Virus record (IMG/VR): IMGVR_UViG_3300042731_005056
Coordinates: 1-47,124 of that record
Length of the DNA stretch: 47,124 nt
Source: a virus
Strand: one strand, 5' to 3'
The notes below the pieces were generated by a model. The model ran no database searches. It was given only the letters and a program-made list of their open reading frames with translations, and was not told the origin of the DNA. The position numbers and the translations under genes were made by a program. This document shows, one piece after another, positions 15,503 to 23,400 of the stretch (within the stretch, counting starts at the first letter, position 1; the number at the start of each line of letters is the position of its first letter).

Positions 15503-17371
15503 CTAAGCTACCTTCCTAGTCGTCAAGCGTTTCCCTTTGCGCAACATCACATCGAGCTGTTCCAACATGACTTTGGGCAGGTCTTCCACTGAGTTGATCT
15601 CAACACTGTTGGAGTAGTAGTCCTTCACATGCGGGCTACAAATCCCCACAGCAAACAGCTCCACGATACTTTCGAGCTGCTTCACCACCTCCTTGAGATA
15701 CCGCGTATGGTCTGACGTGCACCTGGTCACGTTGGGCTGCGGATACCCATCGTTGAACACGAACAGAATTTTACGGGTCTCAGGAAACTGAATCAGACGA
15801 GACGCAGCCAATCGCACCGACTCAGCATCGTACGTGTTGGCCATCGAATTTCGACTCATCTGAATGCAGCGATGCTTGACATGCCGCCAGTCCTCATCAA
15901 AGGACTTGTACACGCCAACCCACAAGTCCCCCCAACGCGAGAAGACCTCTCGCTCTTCCGGAGTTGCTCGGTTGTAGCGAGCCAGACCTGTATCGTAATC
16001 CCGAGTAGAGTACCCACAGATCTCAAACGGGATACCCAACTCGTGCAACACTTCCCCAAACAACATGGCTGCCTTCGCAGCCAAGTCCACTTTGTAGCCG
16101 TGCATGCTGCCAGAGTGATCCACCCACAAAGACGCCCGCGTGTTGAAGCTGGGAGCAACCACACGTTGGCGAAACACACGCTTGCTGGTACCAATGGGAA
16201 CACGAAACGCCGCACGGGGATCAATCTTACCGCGACGTTTACCTGACTCCCATCGGTCCTGCTTGCTGCTCAATAGATTCAAACGCATTCGCTTGAGCAG
16301 CACATTCACCATCGCCCGAGACTGCCGCAAGAAAGCAGCAGACTCTACCTTGTCACCACCCTCGATACGAACCAGCATGTCACCCTCAGTGGTGTAAATG
16401 AAATAGCGATCCTCCTGAGCAATGTCTTGCTTGCACGCATCTCGGATCATGTTCTGACGAGAACGCAGCTGCTCGTCTCTTCGCATCTCCTCATCGGTGG
16501 CATCCAACGCGTCGTCACCTTCATCAGGACCACCACCTGGCTGCTCATCCTCGTCATCCTCGTCACCGTCCCCCTCAGCTCCATCCGATTCCTCCTCATC
16601 CTCTTCCTCACCATCTGACTCGGCTTCGCTGTCCTCTTCTCCTTCTTCTCCGTCCTCTTCTTCTTCACCCTCACCAGATGCCCCCGACTCTTCGTCATCC
16701 TCTTGCTGCGGAGGCGTTAACGGAGGCTGTACATCCTCCTCTTCGTCTTCCTTCTCCTGTAGAACCTGCATCACAGTGGCTGCGTGGTCGATCACCTCCT
16801 GTGTATTGGAAAAGCCCTTGGACTGCTCAATGAGCCCCAGAACCTTCTGCAGCTTGGGCCATATCTCGGGCTCCTTTTTGAGGACGTCCTCAGTGAACCA
16901 ATGGCTCGGCCCAGAACACCCCAGAACAGCCATGCCCTGACACAGCCGTCCAAACGGCGATAGCTCAGACCACCGCTCCTTGAGTTGCTTCAATGCCCAA
17001 TCGCTGCAGCATGCCAAGTTGACCCCAGCTCCACGCCACAGCTTGCGCATCTCTGATTCAACACGCCCATCTTCCAACGCCTGGACGATGTTCCACTTTT
17101 TACGGTCATGTGACTCCAACGACTTCAGAGCATTGAAGTCGCTGAAGATCACATGAGCCACTTCATGATCGAGAAAACCCTGAATAGCGTTCAGGAACTC
17201 TTGCGATGCGTTATCGGGAATAACCGGCAAGTAGATCGTCCGGCCATCCGTCATGCACGCATCATGTTTGAAGATCACCTTGATCTTGTACTTCTCAGCC
17301 AGAATGCGCCCGAGCTTTTCGAGTGCACTCTCAAAGTACCTGATCTTGGATCGGCTCAAATACTGAGACAC
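15503..17371 (-). CDS. cobT: CobT-like VWA-domain protein with N-terminal HExxH motif
   Basis: The 622-residue protein has three parts. The N-terminal region carries HEVAH (residues 69-73) and, about 27 residues on, ALEDGRVE, spacing typical of a gluzincin-type metal site and of CobT-like proteins. A long Asp/Glu/Gly/Ser linker spans about 215-290. The C-terminal VWA domain has the MIDAS motif DHSGS within ASLWVDHSGSMHG near residue 415. CobT with CobS normally drives the CobN cobaltochelatase. Phages lack CobN but often keep this ATPase/VWA pair, where the target is unknown. It is encoded 13 nt after the CobS-like ATPase. Confidence 0.88.
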   Translation of the reverse strand: MSQYLSRSKIRYFESALEKLGRILAEKYKIKVIFKHDACMTDGRTIYLPVIPDNASQEFLNAIQGFLDHEVAHVIFSDFNALKSLESHDRKKWNIVQALEDGRVESEMRKLWRGAGVNLACCSDWALKQLKERWSELSPFGRLCQGMAVLGCSGPSHWFTEDVLKKEPEIWPKLQKVLGLIEQSKGFSNTQEVIDHAATVMQVLQEKEDEEEDVQPPLTPPQQEDDEESGASGEGEEEEDGEEGEEDSEAESDGEEEDEEESDGAEGDGDEDDEDEQPGGGPDEGDDALDATDEEMRRDEQLRSRQNMIRDACKQDIAQEDRYFIYTTEGDMLVRIEGGDKVESAAFLRQSRAMVNVLLKRMRLNLLSSKQDRWESGKRRGKIDPRAAFRVPIGTSKRVFRQRVVAPSFNTRASLWVDHSGSMHGYKVDLAAKAAMLFGEVLHELGIPFEICGYSTRDYDTGLARYNRATPEEREVFSRWGDLWVGVYKSFDEDWRHVKHRCIQMSRNSMANTYDAESVRLAASRLIQFPETRKILFVFNDGYPQPNVTRCTSDHTRYLKEVVKQLESIVELFAVGICSPHVKDYYSNSVEINSVEDLPKVMLEQLDVMLRKGKRLTTRKVA

Positions 17372-17384
17372 ACTTCACTCCAAT

Positions 17385-18671
17385 CTAGCTTCCGCTGATG
17401 TGCTCGAAAGCTCGCTGGACAATCCCCTCTGTTACCTGAGCATCCTCAGTGCTCATCCGGTTCAGAAAGCAGTAGCGAGCTGCCCTCATGGGATTTGCCA
17501 TCTTGAGGTACTTGTCGCACCAGTTGATCAAGTCACGAGGAGACAACGGCACAGAGATCTGCCCGTTGCTGTACCCATCGCGCACCTTGTTGATGGCCAG
17601 AATGAACGCATCCGCCTCAGAATCCTCCAAGTCGGGTGAGAACTTCTGGATCAACATTTGCTTCTCTTTCTCTGGCTCCAGGTACTTCATCCGAATGGTC
17701 AAGCCAAATCTGTTGATCTGGCTGTAGTTCTGGATGCGAGTGCCTTGGCTGTACAGCCCCGTGTCGTCACCCTGGCCAGCCGTGTTGGCTGTGGCGACGA
17801 TGAGGTTGTCATCGTGAAGGGGGATCAGCTCGCCGCCTGTCTCCGTCAGAAACAGCTTACCGTCCTCTTTCTGCAAAGGACGCTGAATGACGAAGCTAGT
17901 CTCTTCGCTGATCGTGTCCCACTCGTCCAAGATGATGACACATCCCGGCATGCGGAAAGCCAGAGGCAGCACGCCGTACTGGAACACCATCTCTTTGCCC
18001 TTGACGATCCACTCACCCACCAGGTCGTTACGAGTGATGCAACCGTCAAAACTGATCTTGACCACGCTGTAGTTCAGCCTGGCGCAGATCTGCTCGATGA
18101 TGGATGTCTTGCCTGTGCCTGTGTCGCCCACGAGTAGGATACGGTCCTTGCTCGCAAACCCCATGAGCAGCACCAACAACTCATCAGGTGGGAACACATA
18201 GCTCGGGTCTATTGCGGGCGTGAACTCGGTGGGCTCTGAAAAACCCTGGACCTGACGGTCCTTGATCTTAGGCTTCCCATTTTCGAGAGCCACCTCACCG
18301 TTGCTGTCTTCCTCGAACCCCAGGTCGACACCAAAAGTGTCACGCACCCAGAGCATCTTCTTCTTGCGGCGACTGCCCCCAACTGGAGACAAACGTTTCT
18401 CATACCGCTTCTCGTACTCGGCCCTGCCACGCTCCGAAAATACCGGAGCATCGGGGTGCATCTTGATGTAGTTCTCAACATCGAGTCCATGCTCGTCACG
18501 AAGATGCTTGACGAGGATGTGCCCTTCGTATCGGCAGGTCGCAACAGCGCACTTGACCTTGCCATCACTGCCTTTGTATTGGTCCAGGATCGTTTCGGTT
18601 GAATTCGCCGCCTGCTTTGTCTGCGCAGCCTTGGCCTTCGCCTTCACAGGCGTTCGCTTCGATGATGCCAC
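17385..18671 (-). CDS. cobS: CobS/MoxR-like AAA+ ATPase with zinc finger
   Basis: This 428-residue ATPase has Walker A GDTGTGKTS (182-190), Walker B CVIILDE (about 244-250) and a sensor 1 region IVATANTAG. A late RINRFG-like segment (SQINRFGLTIRM) is typical of MoxR/CobS proteins. The first 100 residues add a C2H2-type finger (C41, C46, H56, H61), followed by YIKMHPDAP as in MucR/Ros-like fingers seen in phage CobS homologues. It likely works as a hexameric remodeller with the VWA partner encoded next. It is the first gene of its operon, with promoter-like and repeat sequences just upstream. Confidence 0.92.
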   Translation of the reverse strand: MASSKRTPVKAKAKAAQTKQAANSTETILDQYKGSDGKVKCAVATCRYEGHILVKHLRDEHGLDVENYIKMHPDAPVFSERGRAEYEKRYEKRLSPVGGSRRKKKMLWVRDTFGVDLGFEEDSNGEVALENGKPKIKDRQVQGFSEPTEFTPAIDPSYVFPPDELLVLLMGFASKDRILLVGDTGTGKTSIIEQICARLNYSVVKISFDGCITRNDLVGEWIVKGKEMVFQYGVLPLAFRMPGCVIILDEWDTISEETSFVIQRPLQKEDGKLFLTETGGELIPLHDDNLIVATANTAGQGDDTGLYSQGTRIQNYSQINRFGLTIRMKYLEPEKEKQMLIQKFSPDLEDSEADAFILAINKVRDGYSNGQISVPLSPRDLINWCDKYLKMANPMRAARYCFLNRMSTEDAQVTEGIVQRAFEHISGS

Positions 18672-18718
18672 ATTTTTCTCCTAATTCTGGGTGGTTGAAA
18701 GTTGAATTGATCTCATCC

Positions 18719-18792
18719 CTACTGCAACAGGCAGTAGATCAAGCATATTAGATGGTAGGGACTGTGTACCACAAGTACCACGAAAAGGTCAA
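18719..18792 (-). promoter_or_regulatory. promoter and operator region of cobS-like operon
   Basis: The 126-nt gap between 18672 and 18797 contains TTGACC (18792-18787), 18 nt, and TACACA (18768-18763). A direct repeat GTACCAC-aa-GTACCAC (18766-18781, plus strand) lies across the -10/spacer, and a perfect 7-bp hairpin CTACTGC/GCAGTAG (18719-18737) lies downstream. Together these look like a controlled promoter with a structured leader. The hexamers are only fair matches. Confidence 0.45.
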
Positions 18793-18797
18793 GTGAC

Positions 18798-19316
18798 TTA
18801 CCAGAAGGATTTCGCTTTTCGTCTCTGTGCTAAGTCTTCAAAAGATAAGGGTTTATCGAGATCAATACCTGCGATCTCCCAATCGTTCATTTTGGCCACG
18901 ATCAACTCCTGGCCTTCTCGCTGAATAACAAACCGATGAAAGTTCAAATAGTTAATCTCCCTGGGATTCTTCACTGCTTTGAACTCAAACCCATAGGACA
19001 TAAGCTTCTGCTTGGTCGTCTCAACTGCTGAGAGAAAACCCTGATCCTCCATGTAGAACAAATCGATGTTGGGCTTGTCCTCGGTCAACGCGCGTACATG
19101 CTCTTTGCTGAAATGCAGCACTGAGGCGATGATCAGAACTCGGTCGTACAGTTGCGACGCTTGAAGCAACATCGGCTCGCTCAGCTCCTTCAACGGCTTC
19201 TTTTTGACATCGCGCTTAGCAAACAAACGTTGATCCAATGCCACCAAAACCTTCTGACACTGCTTAGGAGGTGAGGTCGCTGCCACCTTCTTTCTGGGTC
19301 CGTCAAACCACTTCAT
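18798..19316 (-). CDS. hypothetical protein with SFW-type tail
   Basis: The start is the ATG at 19316, which follows GGAGTGGTGAG and overlaps the upstream gene end; the longer open frame is a shadow. The 172-residue protein begins MKWFDGPRKK. It is mixed alpha/beta (LIIASVLHFSKEHVRAL, IDLFYMEDQGFLSAVETTKQ) with a beta-rich second half. It ends LSFEDLAQRRKAKSFW, a variant of the basic-x-x-(K/G)-A-Y-W tail found on other proteins here. It is the last gene of the primase operon. I recognise no family. Confidence 0.68.
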   Translation of the reverse strand: MKWFDGPRKKVAATSPPKQCQKVLVALDQRLFAKRDVKKKPLKELSEPMLLQASQLYDRVLIIASVLHFSKEHVRALTEDKPNIDLFYMEDQGFLSAVETTKQKLMSYGFEFKAVKNPREINYLNFHRFVIQREGQELIVAKMNDWEIAGIDLDKPLSFEDLAQRRKAKSFW

Positions 19317-19317
19317 C

Positions 19318-19671
19318 TCACCACTCCGGCTTTCGTTTTGGACGGCAAAAGCTACTGAACTTTCGATCACTGTTTTCGCTTCTATCTCGTGTTTGATCCT
19401 CCGGTTGCACACGGCGGTCAATCCGCCACTTGGTTACTTCGTAGTGCCGCTTTGCCACTTCCAACGAAGAGATGAACAAGTCCATCGCTTTGTCCCGAAC
19501 AGGCTCAGGCACACCACGAATCAAATTCTCTACTTCTCGGTCTAGTTTCTCCTCGTCCAGCCCCACAAGTCCCCGAAGCTGCGTATCCAACTCCGGAGCC
19601 TTCTGGTGCATATCTGTTCCCAAAGCGGCAAGCTCCAGCAATAGCTCCTTCAAACGTGCTTGCTTGTTCAT
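19318..19671 (-). CDS. helical hypothetical protein
   Basis: The ATG at 19671 shares a base with the upstream stop (TGATG). The 117-residue product starts MNKQARLKELLLELAALG. It is helical and charged, with a central DEEKLDREVENLIRG segment and a basic end (CRPKRKPEW). The final Trp-stop (TGGTGA) coincides with the GGAG ribosome site of the next gene, so I do not count it as a genuine member of the AYW-tail group. Function is unknown; coiled-coil contact with a neighbour is possible. Confidence 0.65.
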   Translation of the reverse strand: MNKQARLKELLLELAALGTDMHQKAPELDTQLRGLVGLDEEKLDREVENLIRGVPEPVRDKAMDLFISSLEVAKRHYEVTKWRIDRRVQPEDQTRDRSENSDRKFSSFCRPKRKPEW

Positions 19672-20414
19672 CACCACTCCCTTCGTCTGACAGGGAGCTT
19701 ACCCTTGGACTTAGGTTGTTCTTGCTTCTCTTCGGGCTCTTTCTTCTCCTTGGCCTTCTTAGATTGCTTCTTGGGCGGGCGGTCTCCCATGACGCGCTCA
19801 CGACGCAACCGATTCACCTCATCGCGCAACAACTCTTGCCGCGAAATGCTGTCCTTTTCGCGCGGCTCCTCTCCGTTTCCTCTGCTGCCTCCTCGCATGC
19901 GCATCCCTGGACCAAACGCTTTTTCAGCCCGGTCCATCGCACGATGGTAATCAGAGTCGTTAGGCGTTCGAGATTTCTTGGAACAAAGTTCGATCTCGTC
20001 GAGGTCCCACTTCTCTTCACAAAAACCCGTCGAATCCCAAATTTCCACTTGAACGCAATCCGCAAACACTTGCGAGATCACACCAGACTCATAGCCGTAC
20101 AACAAACGAACTCGTTGCCCAACTTTGTATTTGTATTTGGATCTATGAAACCGAGTATTGGCTTTCTTCTTCTCGCCAACTTCCTTCCAAACCAAAGAAG
20201 AAACCGTGTCGAGCCCCAGTGTTTCCACACGAGCCGCACTCACTGTTCGCGTAGTCACCTTGCGCTGACCAAACGACTTCTGCTTGATTTTCAGATTATG
20301 ACCCGACAGTCCCTGCTGCCAGCTGTCCAACTTCCACACTGAGCCGTCATAGAGCACCAGGTCACCCCAGTTGATATCTGCTCCAAGTCGATCCTTGGGT
20401 CGAGATGCACTCAT
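19671..20414 (-). CDS. hypothetical basic protein with SH3-like segment
   Basis: This is a 247-residue protein. The first 75 residues look beta-rich (INWGDLVLYDGSVWKLDSW). Residues about 95-140 have a KOW/Tudor-like beta pattern (YKVGQRVRLLYGYESGVISQV, VQVEIWDSTGFC). The last 100 residues are a charged disordered tail (RRERVMGDRPPKKQSKKAKE). Such small barrels often bind RNA, DNA or ribosomal partners, but no family is certain. It lies downstream of the primase with a 54-nt gap and is coupled to the next gene by TGATG. Confidence 0.65.
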   Translation of the reverse strand: MSASRPKDRLGADINWGDLVLYDGSVWKLDSWQQGLSGHNLKIKQKSFGQRKVTTRTVSAARVETLGLDTVSSLVWKEVGEKKKANTRFHRSKYKYKVGQRVRLLYGYESGVISQVFADCVQVEIWDSTGFCEEKWDLDEIELCSKKSRTPNDSDYHRAMDRAEKAFGPGMRMRGGSRGNGEEPREKDSISRQELLRDEVNRLRRERVMGDRPPKKQSKKAKEKKEPEEKQEQPKSKGKLPVRRREW

Positions 20415-20468
20415 TTCACCCTCCGTCGCCTAGCTTGTTGCAAGAGACGGTCCAGAAAAACCTCGATG

Positions 20469-21557
20469 CTAGAATCCCGATGCTTTAGCTGCCCACGCAA
20501 CGTAAGCGCTTGACTCGAATTGGATTCTGTCCACCATCTCGTCGACAAACACATTGCCCAACCGTTTGGGCGCCAGCAGCATGTCGCCGAAATCTTTGGT
20601 CTTCCAGACATCGTGGTGAAACGGGAACACACTCACCCGTTCAAACCGACCTGCCAGCCGTTTGACAACTTGAGCCATCTTAGGCTGCGCTTCATAGTCC
20701 CAGGCTAAGGTCACCTCCCGAGGCTGAAGCTCTTGTAGCAACGCCACCTGACGCGCCGAGAGCTTCTTTCCAAAGGTGGCCAAGGCACAGTGCCCGGTCA
20801 CCTCTTCCACCGCTAGAGCGTCAATGACGCCCTCCACAAGGACAATATGCCCGTTACCGTTGGGCACCCACTGCCCCTGCTGCCAATACCCCAGTGGCCA
20901 CAGCAGCCCCTGGATATCTGACTTTGGCCATACCACCCAACGCGGGTTTTTGTTCTCAACAGATCTACCCACTGCAGACCGCAACTCCCCCTCCCGGTCG
21001 TACACCGGAAAGATCAACCGCCGATTCCATCGAGCAGTGAGTTGTGACTGAGCACAGAACCTCGCATCGTGCTTTTCCAGCATCGACGATGAGATCCCAC
21101 GCGATTTCGCATAAGCCGAATCCGTACAAGGACGGAAACTGCCTGGTAACCTCATTTCCTTGATCTCCTTTTCCTTTCTTGGTTTCTCTTGCTCATCGAA
21201 CAGATCGGCGAGCATGTCACCCAACGCCTCATCAGATGTTGGGTGCACTTCGCCCGTTAACCGTTCAATGACCGCTCGAACGGAAATAGCCTCCGCGTCC
21301 GCTATGAAACGCGGAAGCCATCCCGTCCCTGGTTGTTGTTTGTGATCTCCATAGCCGCACTTGTAGCAAATCCAAACCTTCTTCTCTGCATTGATCCAAA
21401 GATGCTGCTTGGTGTCGCTGTCAGCGCAACCATTGGGAGAAAAGCAGTCAACCCGAAGTTCGTCACCAGACGCCTCCTTCACAAGGTCGAACGTCTGGTT
21501 GACGTATAGCTCCAGGTCAAACCGCTCGATTGCTCTTTGTAGCTTTCTGTTGTCCAT
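20469..21557 (-). CDS. dnaG: DnaG-like primase
   Basis: This 362-residue primase has an N-terminal zinc-binding domain with C38, C44, C64 and C67 (DCFSPNGC, then WICYKCGYG). A linker region follows, then a TOPRIM domain with VLVEGVIDALAV (E242) and a second acidic strand LAWDYEA (D287). No helicase domain is fused, and the DnaB-like helicase is encoded separately at 29182. It would lay RNA primers for the lagging strand. The start ATG follows the upstream stop immediately, with GGAG in the end of that gene as ribosome site. The length is short compared with bacterial DnaG, as usual in phages. Confidence 0.88.
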   Translation of the reverse strand: MDNRKLQRAIERFDLELYVNQTFDLVKEASGDELRVDCFSPNGCADSDTKQHLWINAEKKVWICYKCGYGDHKQQPGTGWLPRFIADAEAISVRAVIERLTGEVHPTSDEALGDMLADLFDEQEKPRKEKEIKEMRLPGSFRPCTDSAYAKSRGISSSMLEKHDARFCAQSQLTARWNRRLIFPVYDREGELRSAVGRSVENKNPRWVVWPKSDIQGLLWPLGYWQQGQWVPNGNGHIVLVEGVIDALAVEEVTGHCALATFGKKLSARQVALLQELQPREVTLAWDYEAQPKMAQVVKRLAGRFERVSVFPFHHDVWKTKDFGDMLLAPKRLGNVFVDEMVDRIQFESSAYVAWAAKASGF

Positions 21558-22928
21558 CTAGCTCCAGTATGCGCCCTTTCGTTGACGCCGCTTGATCGCA
21601 GACTCCTTCTTCTTGGGTTTCGATGGTTCAACCACTGGCTTGGCTGTTGCCTGTTGCGCCTTCTTGCGAGCAGCAATAACCGCCTTCATCGTTTTGCGCA
21701 CAGGTTTCGGAGTCGACTGTGGTGCTGGCTGCTGCGTTACAGACGGCGACCCACCCGCTGCTTTCACAGCTGCTTCGTACTTCGAGGTTTCCATCGTGTC
21801 GTGATCCTTGTCGGTCACACGCCAGTTTGAACACCCGTAGAAGTCGTAAGACTTCCCATACCGAGAAGTTCCCACACGGTGCTTGAACTGACCACCACAC
21901 TTGGAACAGACCGGAACTCCAGCAGTATGGGTATGGGTTGGTTGCTTTGGTTGAGGCTTGGGTTTGCTGCCCAGCTTACCTGTCCACGGTGCCGGCCAAC
22001 TCTTGGCCAGCTCAGCCATGCTTTCCAACCGATCCAAACTGGCTTGGTAAACCGTTCCCTGGTCGATGTATCCCAGGATGTCGTGAATCTGCCGCGCTCG
22101 TCCCCAAGACAACTCGTCTTCATTGATCTCACCGTCATCAGTGGTCTCCAACACCCACTCGGCAAACTCCGCATACTCCTGATACTTCTTGCGCGCTGCC
22201 TTCTGCTGCTTCTTCGCTGCTTTCTGCGCTGCTTGGTTCTTGCGCTCCTCTTCCTTGTTGATCGCGTTTTGCAGGTCTTGCACAGTGCCATCTGGTGGGG
22301 GCAAACACTTGATCCCACCAATACGGACGCCACCTTTGCCGCCACGAATGAGTTTGATATCGATACCCATCCGCTCTGCAGACTCGATCTTGGTCTCGTA
22401 TCGCTGCCGTTCCTTGGCTACATGAATCGCCGCAATGACCTCATCGTAGGTCATAGTGGTGATATCAATGTCCAACTTCTTCGCCTCGCGTTCCGCCTTG
22501 CGGTACACGCGCAACATTTCACGCCACTGCTCTTTGGCGATCTGTTCGAGGCGGTCCTCTATCTCCGCTCTCGGAACACCCGCCGCCAGTAGGTCTCGAC
22601 GATACTGCGCACGTCGCTCCTTGGACCACGACGCAATGATCGCACGACTACCGCACGCCTGGCCGCAAGGACCAATGAGCGTGCCTTTGTCGTCCTGCAG
22701 CCAGAACTGCACTTCCATCGGCGTCCCATTGGTTACCTCTGGGTTGCGCATGCGCTGCTTGAGTGTTGGATTCTCCTTGATGGTTTCCCTTCGATTTGAA
22801 GGATCAACTATCCGCGTCGCGCAGATGACACAACGGGTATCCCCACGTCTCACCTGGTAGATGCGAAGGTTATTGGTTTCCGCCAATCGGCGATGCAGTT
22901 TTCTTGGATCGATACGCTTTCGAGCCAT
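21558..22928 (-). CDS. topoisomerase-type zinc protein with AYWS tail
   Basis: This is a 456-residue multi-part protein. An N-terminal Cys motif (CVICATRI, later CGQACGSR) suggests a metal-binding head. Residues 120-280 form long charged helices. Near 345 a topoisomerase C4-type ribbon appears (CSKCGGQFKHR, then YGKSYDFYGCSNW). A Lys/Ala/Pro-rich tail ends AIKRRQRKGAYWS. The ribbon type usually grips single-stranded DNA. It lies one base upstream of the primase start and so may help primase or helicase work. The final motif is shared with several unrelated proteins in the window. Confidence 0.72.
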   Translation of the reverse strand: MARKRIDPRKLHRRLAETNNLRIYQVRRGDTRCVICATRIVDPSNRRETIKENPTLKQRMRNPEVTNGTPMEVQFWLQDDKGTLIGPCGQACGSRAIIASWSKERRAQYRRDLLAAGVPRAEIEDRLEQIAKEQWREMLRVYRKAEREAKKLDIDITTMTYDEVIAAIHVAKERQRYETKIESAERMGIDIKLIRGGKGGVRIGGIKCLPPPDGTVQDLQNAINKEEERKNQAAQKAAKKQQKAARKKYQEYAEFAEWVLETTDDGEINEDELSWGRARQIHDILGYIDQGTVYQASLDRLESMAELAKSWPAPWTGKLGSKPKPQPKQPTHTHTAGVPVCSKCGGQFKHRVGTSRYGKSYDFYGCSNWRVTDKDHDTMETSKYEAAVKAAGGSPSVTQQPAPQSTPKPVRKTMKAVIAARKKAQQATAKPVVEPSKPKKKESAIKRRQRKGAYWS

Positions 22929-22930
22929 GG

Positions 22931-23257
22931 CTACTTTTTCTTCTTGAGGACGTTCGAGGCTTCGCGCAGTGCCTTGGCCAATGCCGCCGCCTGATCACAC
23001 GTCAGCGGACAACCCTGCTTGGTCTGCCACTCTTCGCCCGTCTTGGTGCTGATGCCTACGCGGTACACACCGATCTTGGGATCGGCACCATCGTAGCTGT
23101 ACACCTGCACCGAGAGGACACCATGCCGACCCACGTCAATGGGGTCAGCCTCATGCAGAAGCTCCAGCTTCCCTGGATCGAAAGCTGACTTCTTTGCGCG
23201 TGTTACGCTCTGCCGTTGCGCCGCTTGGGCTGCTTTGGTCGTTCCTGACTTCGCCAT
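22931..23257 (-). CDS. small basic protein, possibly PC4-like ssDNA binder
   Basis: The 108-residue product has a Lys/Ala-rich start (MAKSGTTKAAQAAQRQ), a beta-rich middle (GVLSVQVYSYDGADPKIGVY, then RVGISTKTGEEWQTKQGCPL) and a C-terminal helix (QAAALAKALREA) with a Lys tail. Strands with W-x-TK-x-G followed by a single long helix recall transcription coactivator PC4/Sub1-type single-strand binders. The match is by pattern only. It is the first gene of the primase operon, with a good AAGGAG site and a 143-nt structured gap before it. Confidence 0.7.
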   Translation of the reverse strand: MAKSGTTKAAQAAQRQSVTRAKKSAFDPGKLELLHEADPIDVGRHGVLSVQVYSYDGADPKIGVYRVGISTKTGEEWQTKQGCPLTCDQAAALAKALREASNVLKKKK

Positions 23258-23335
23258 ACCTGTCTCCTTTGTAGTGACTTGGGGTTCCCTGCCAATTGCA
23301 GGACGCGGCTTGCAAGTCTTCCCCCATAGTCATGC

Positions 23336-23382
23336 CGCCGGCTGCTGTACCGCCTGCAAGGGGTATCAACAGCCACAGACTC
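23336..23382 (-). promoter_or_regulatory. intergenic hairpin element containing operon-head element copy 2
   Basis: The 143-nt gap 23258-23400 holds, on the minus strand, AGGAGTCTGTGGC followed by a long stem (GGCTGTTGATACC pairing with GGTACAGCAGCC, one bulge) and then GCCGGCGGCATG. The loop side contains TTGATACCCCTTGCAG, a variant of the operon-head 17-mer. A second element with the same borders lies at 26098-26132. I see no gene in this gap. Confidence 0.45.
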
Positions 23383-23400
23383 CTTTGTTGTGTTTGGAAG

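Noticed and set aside
16497-16940. Plus-strand Ser/Pro-rich frame
   Set aside because: It is an antisense shadow of the acidic linker of the CobT-like gene.
20411-20632. Minus-strand 73-codon frame at the end of the primase gene
   Set aside because: It is mostly a shadow of the primase in another frame with unnatural composition; only the last 20 codons lie outside the primase.
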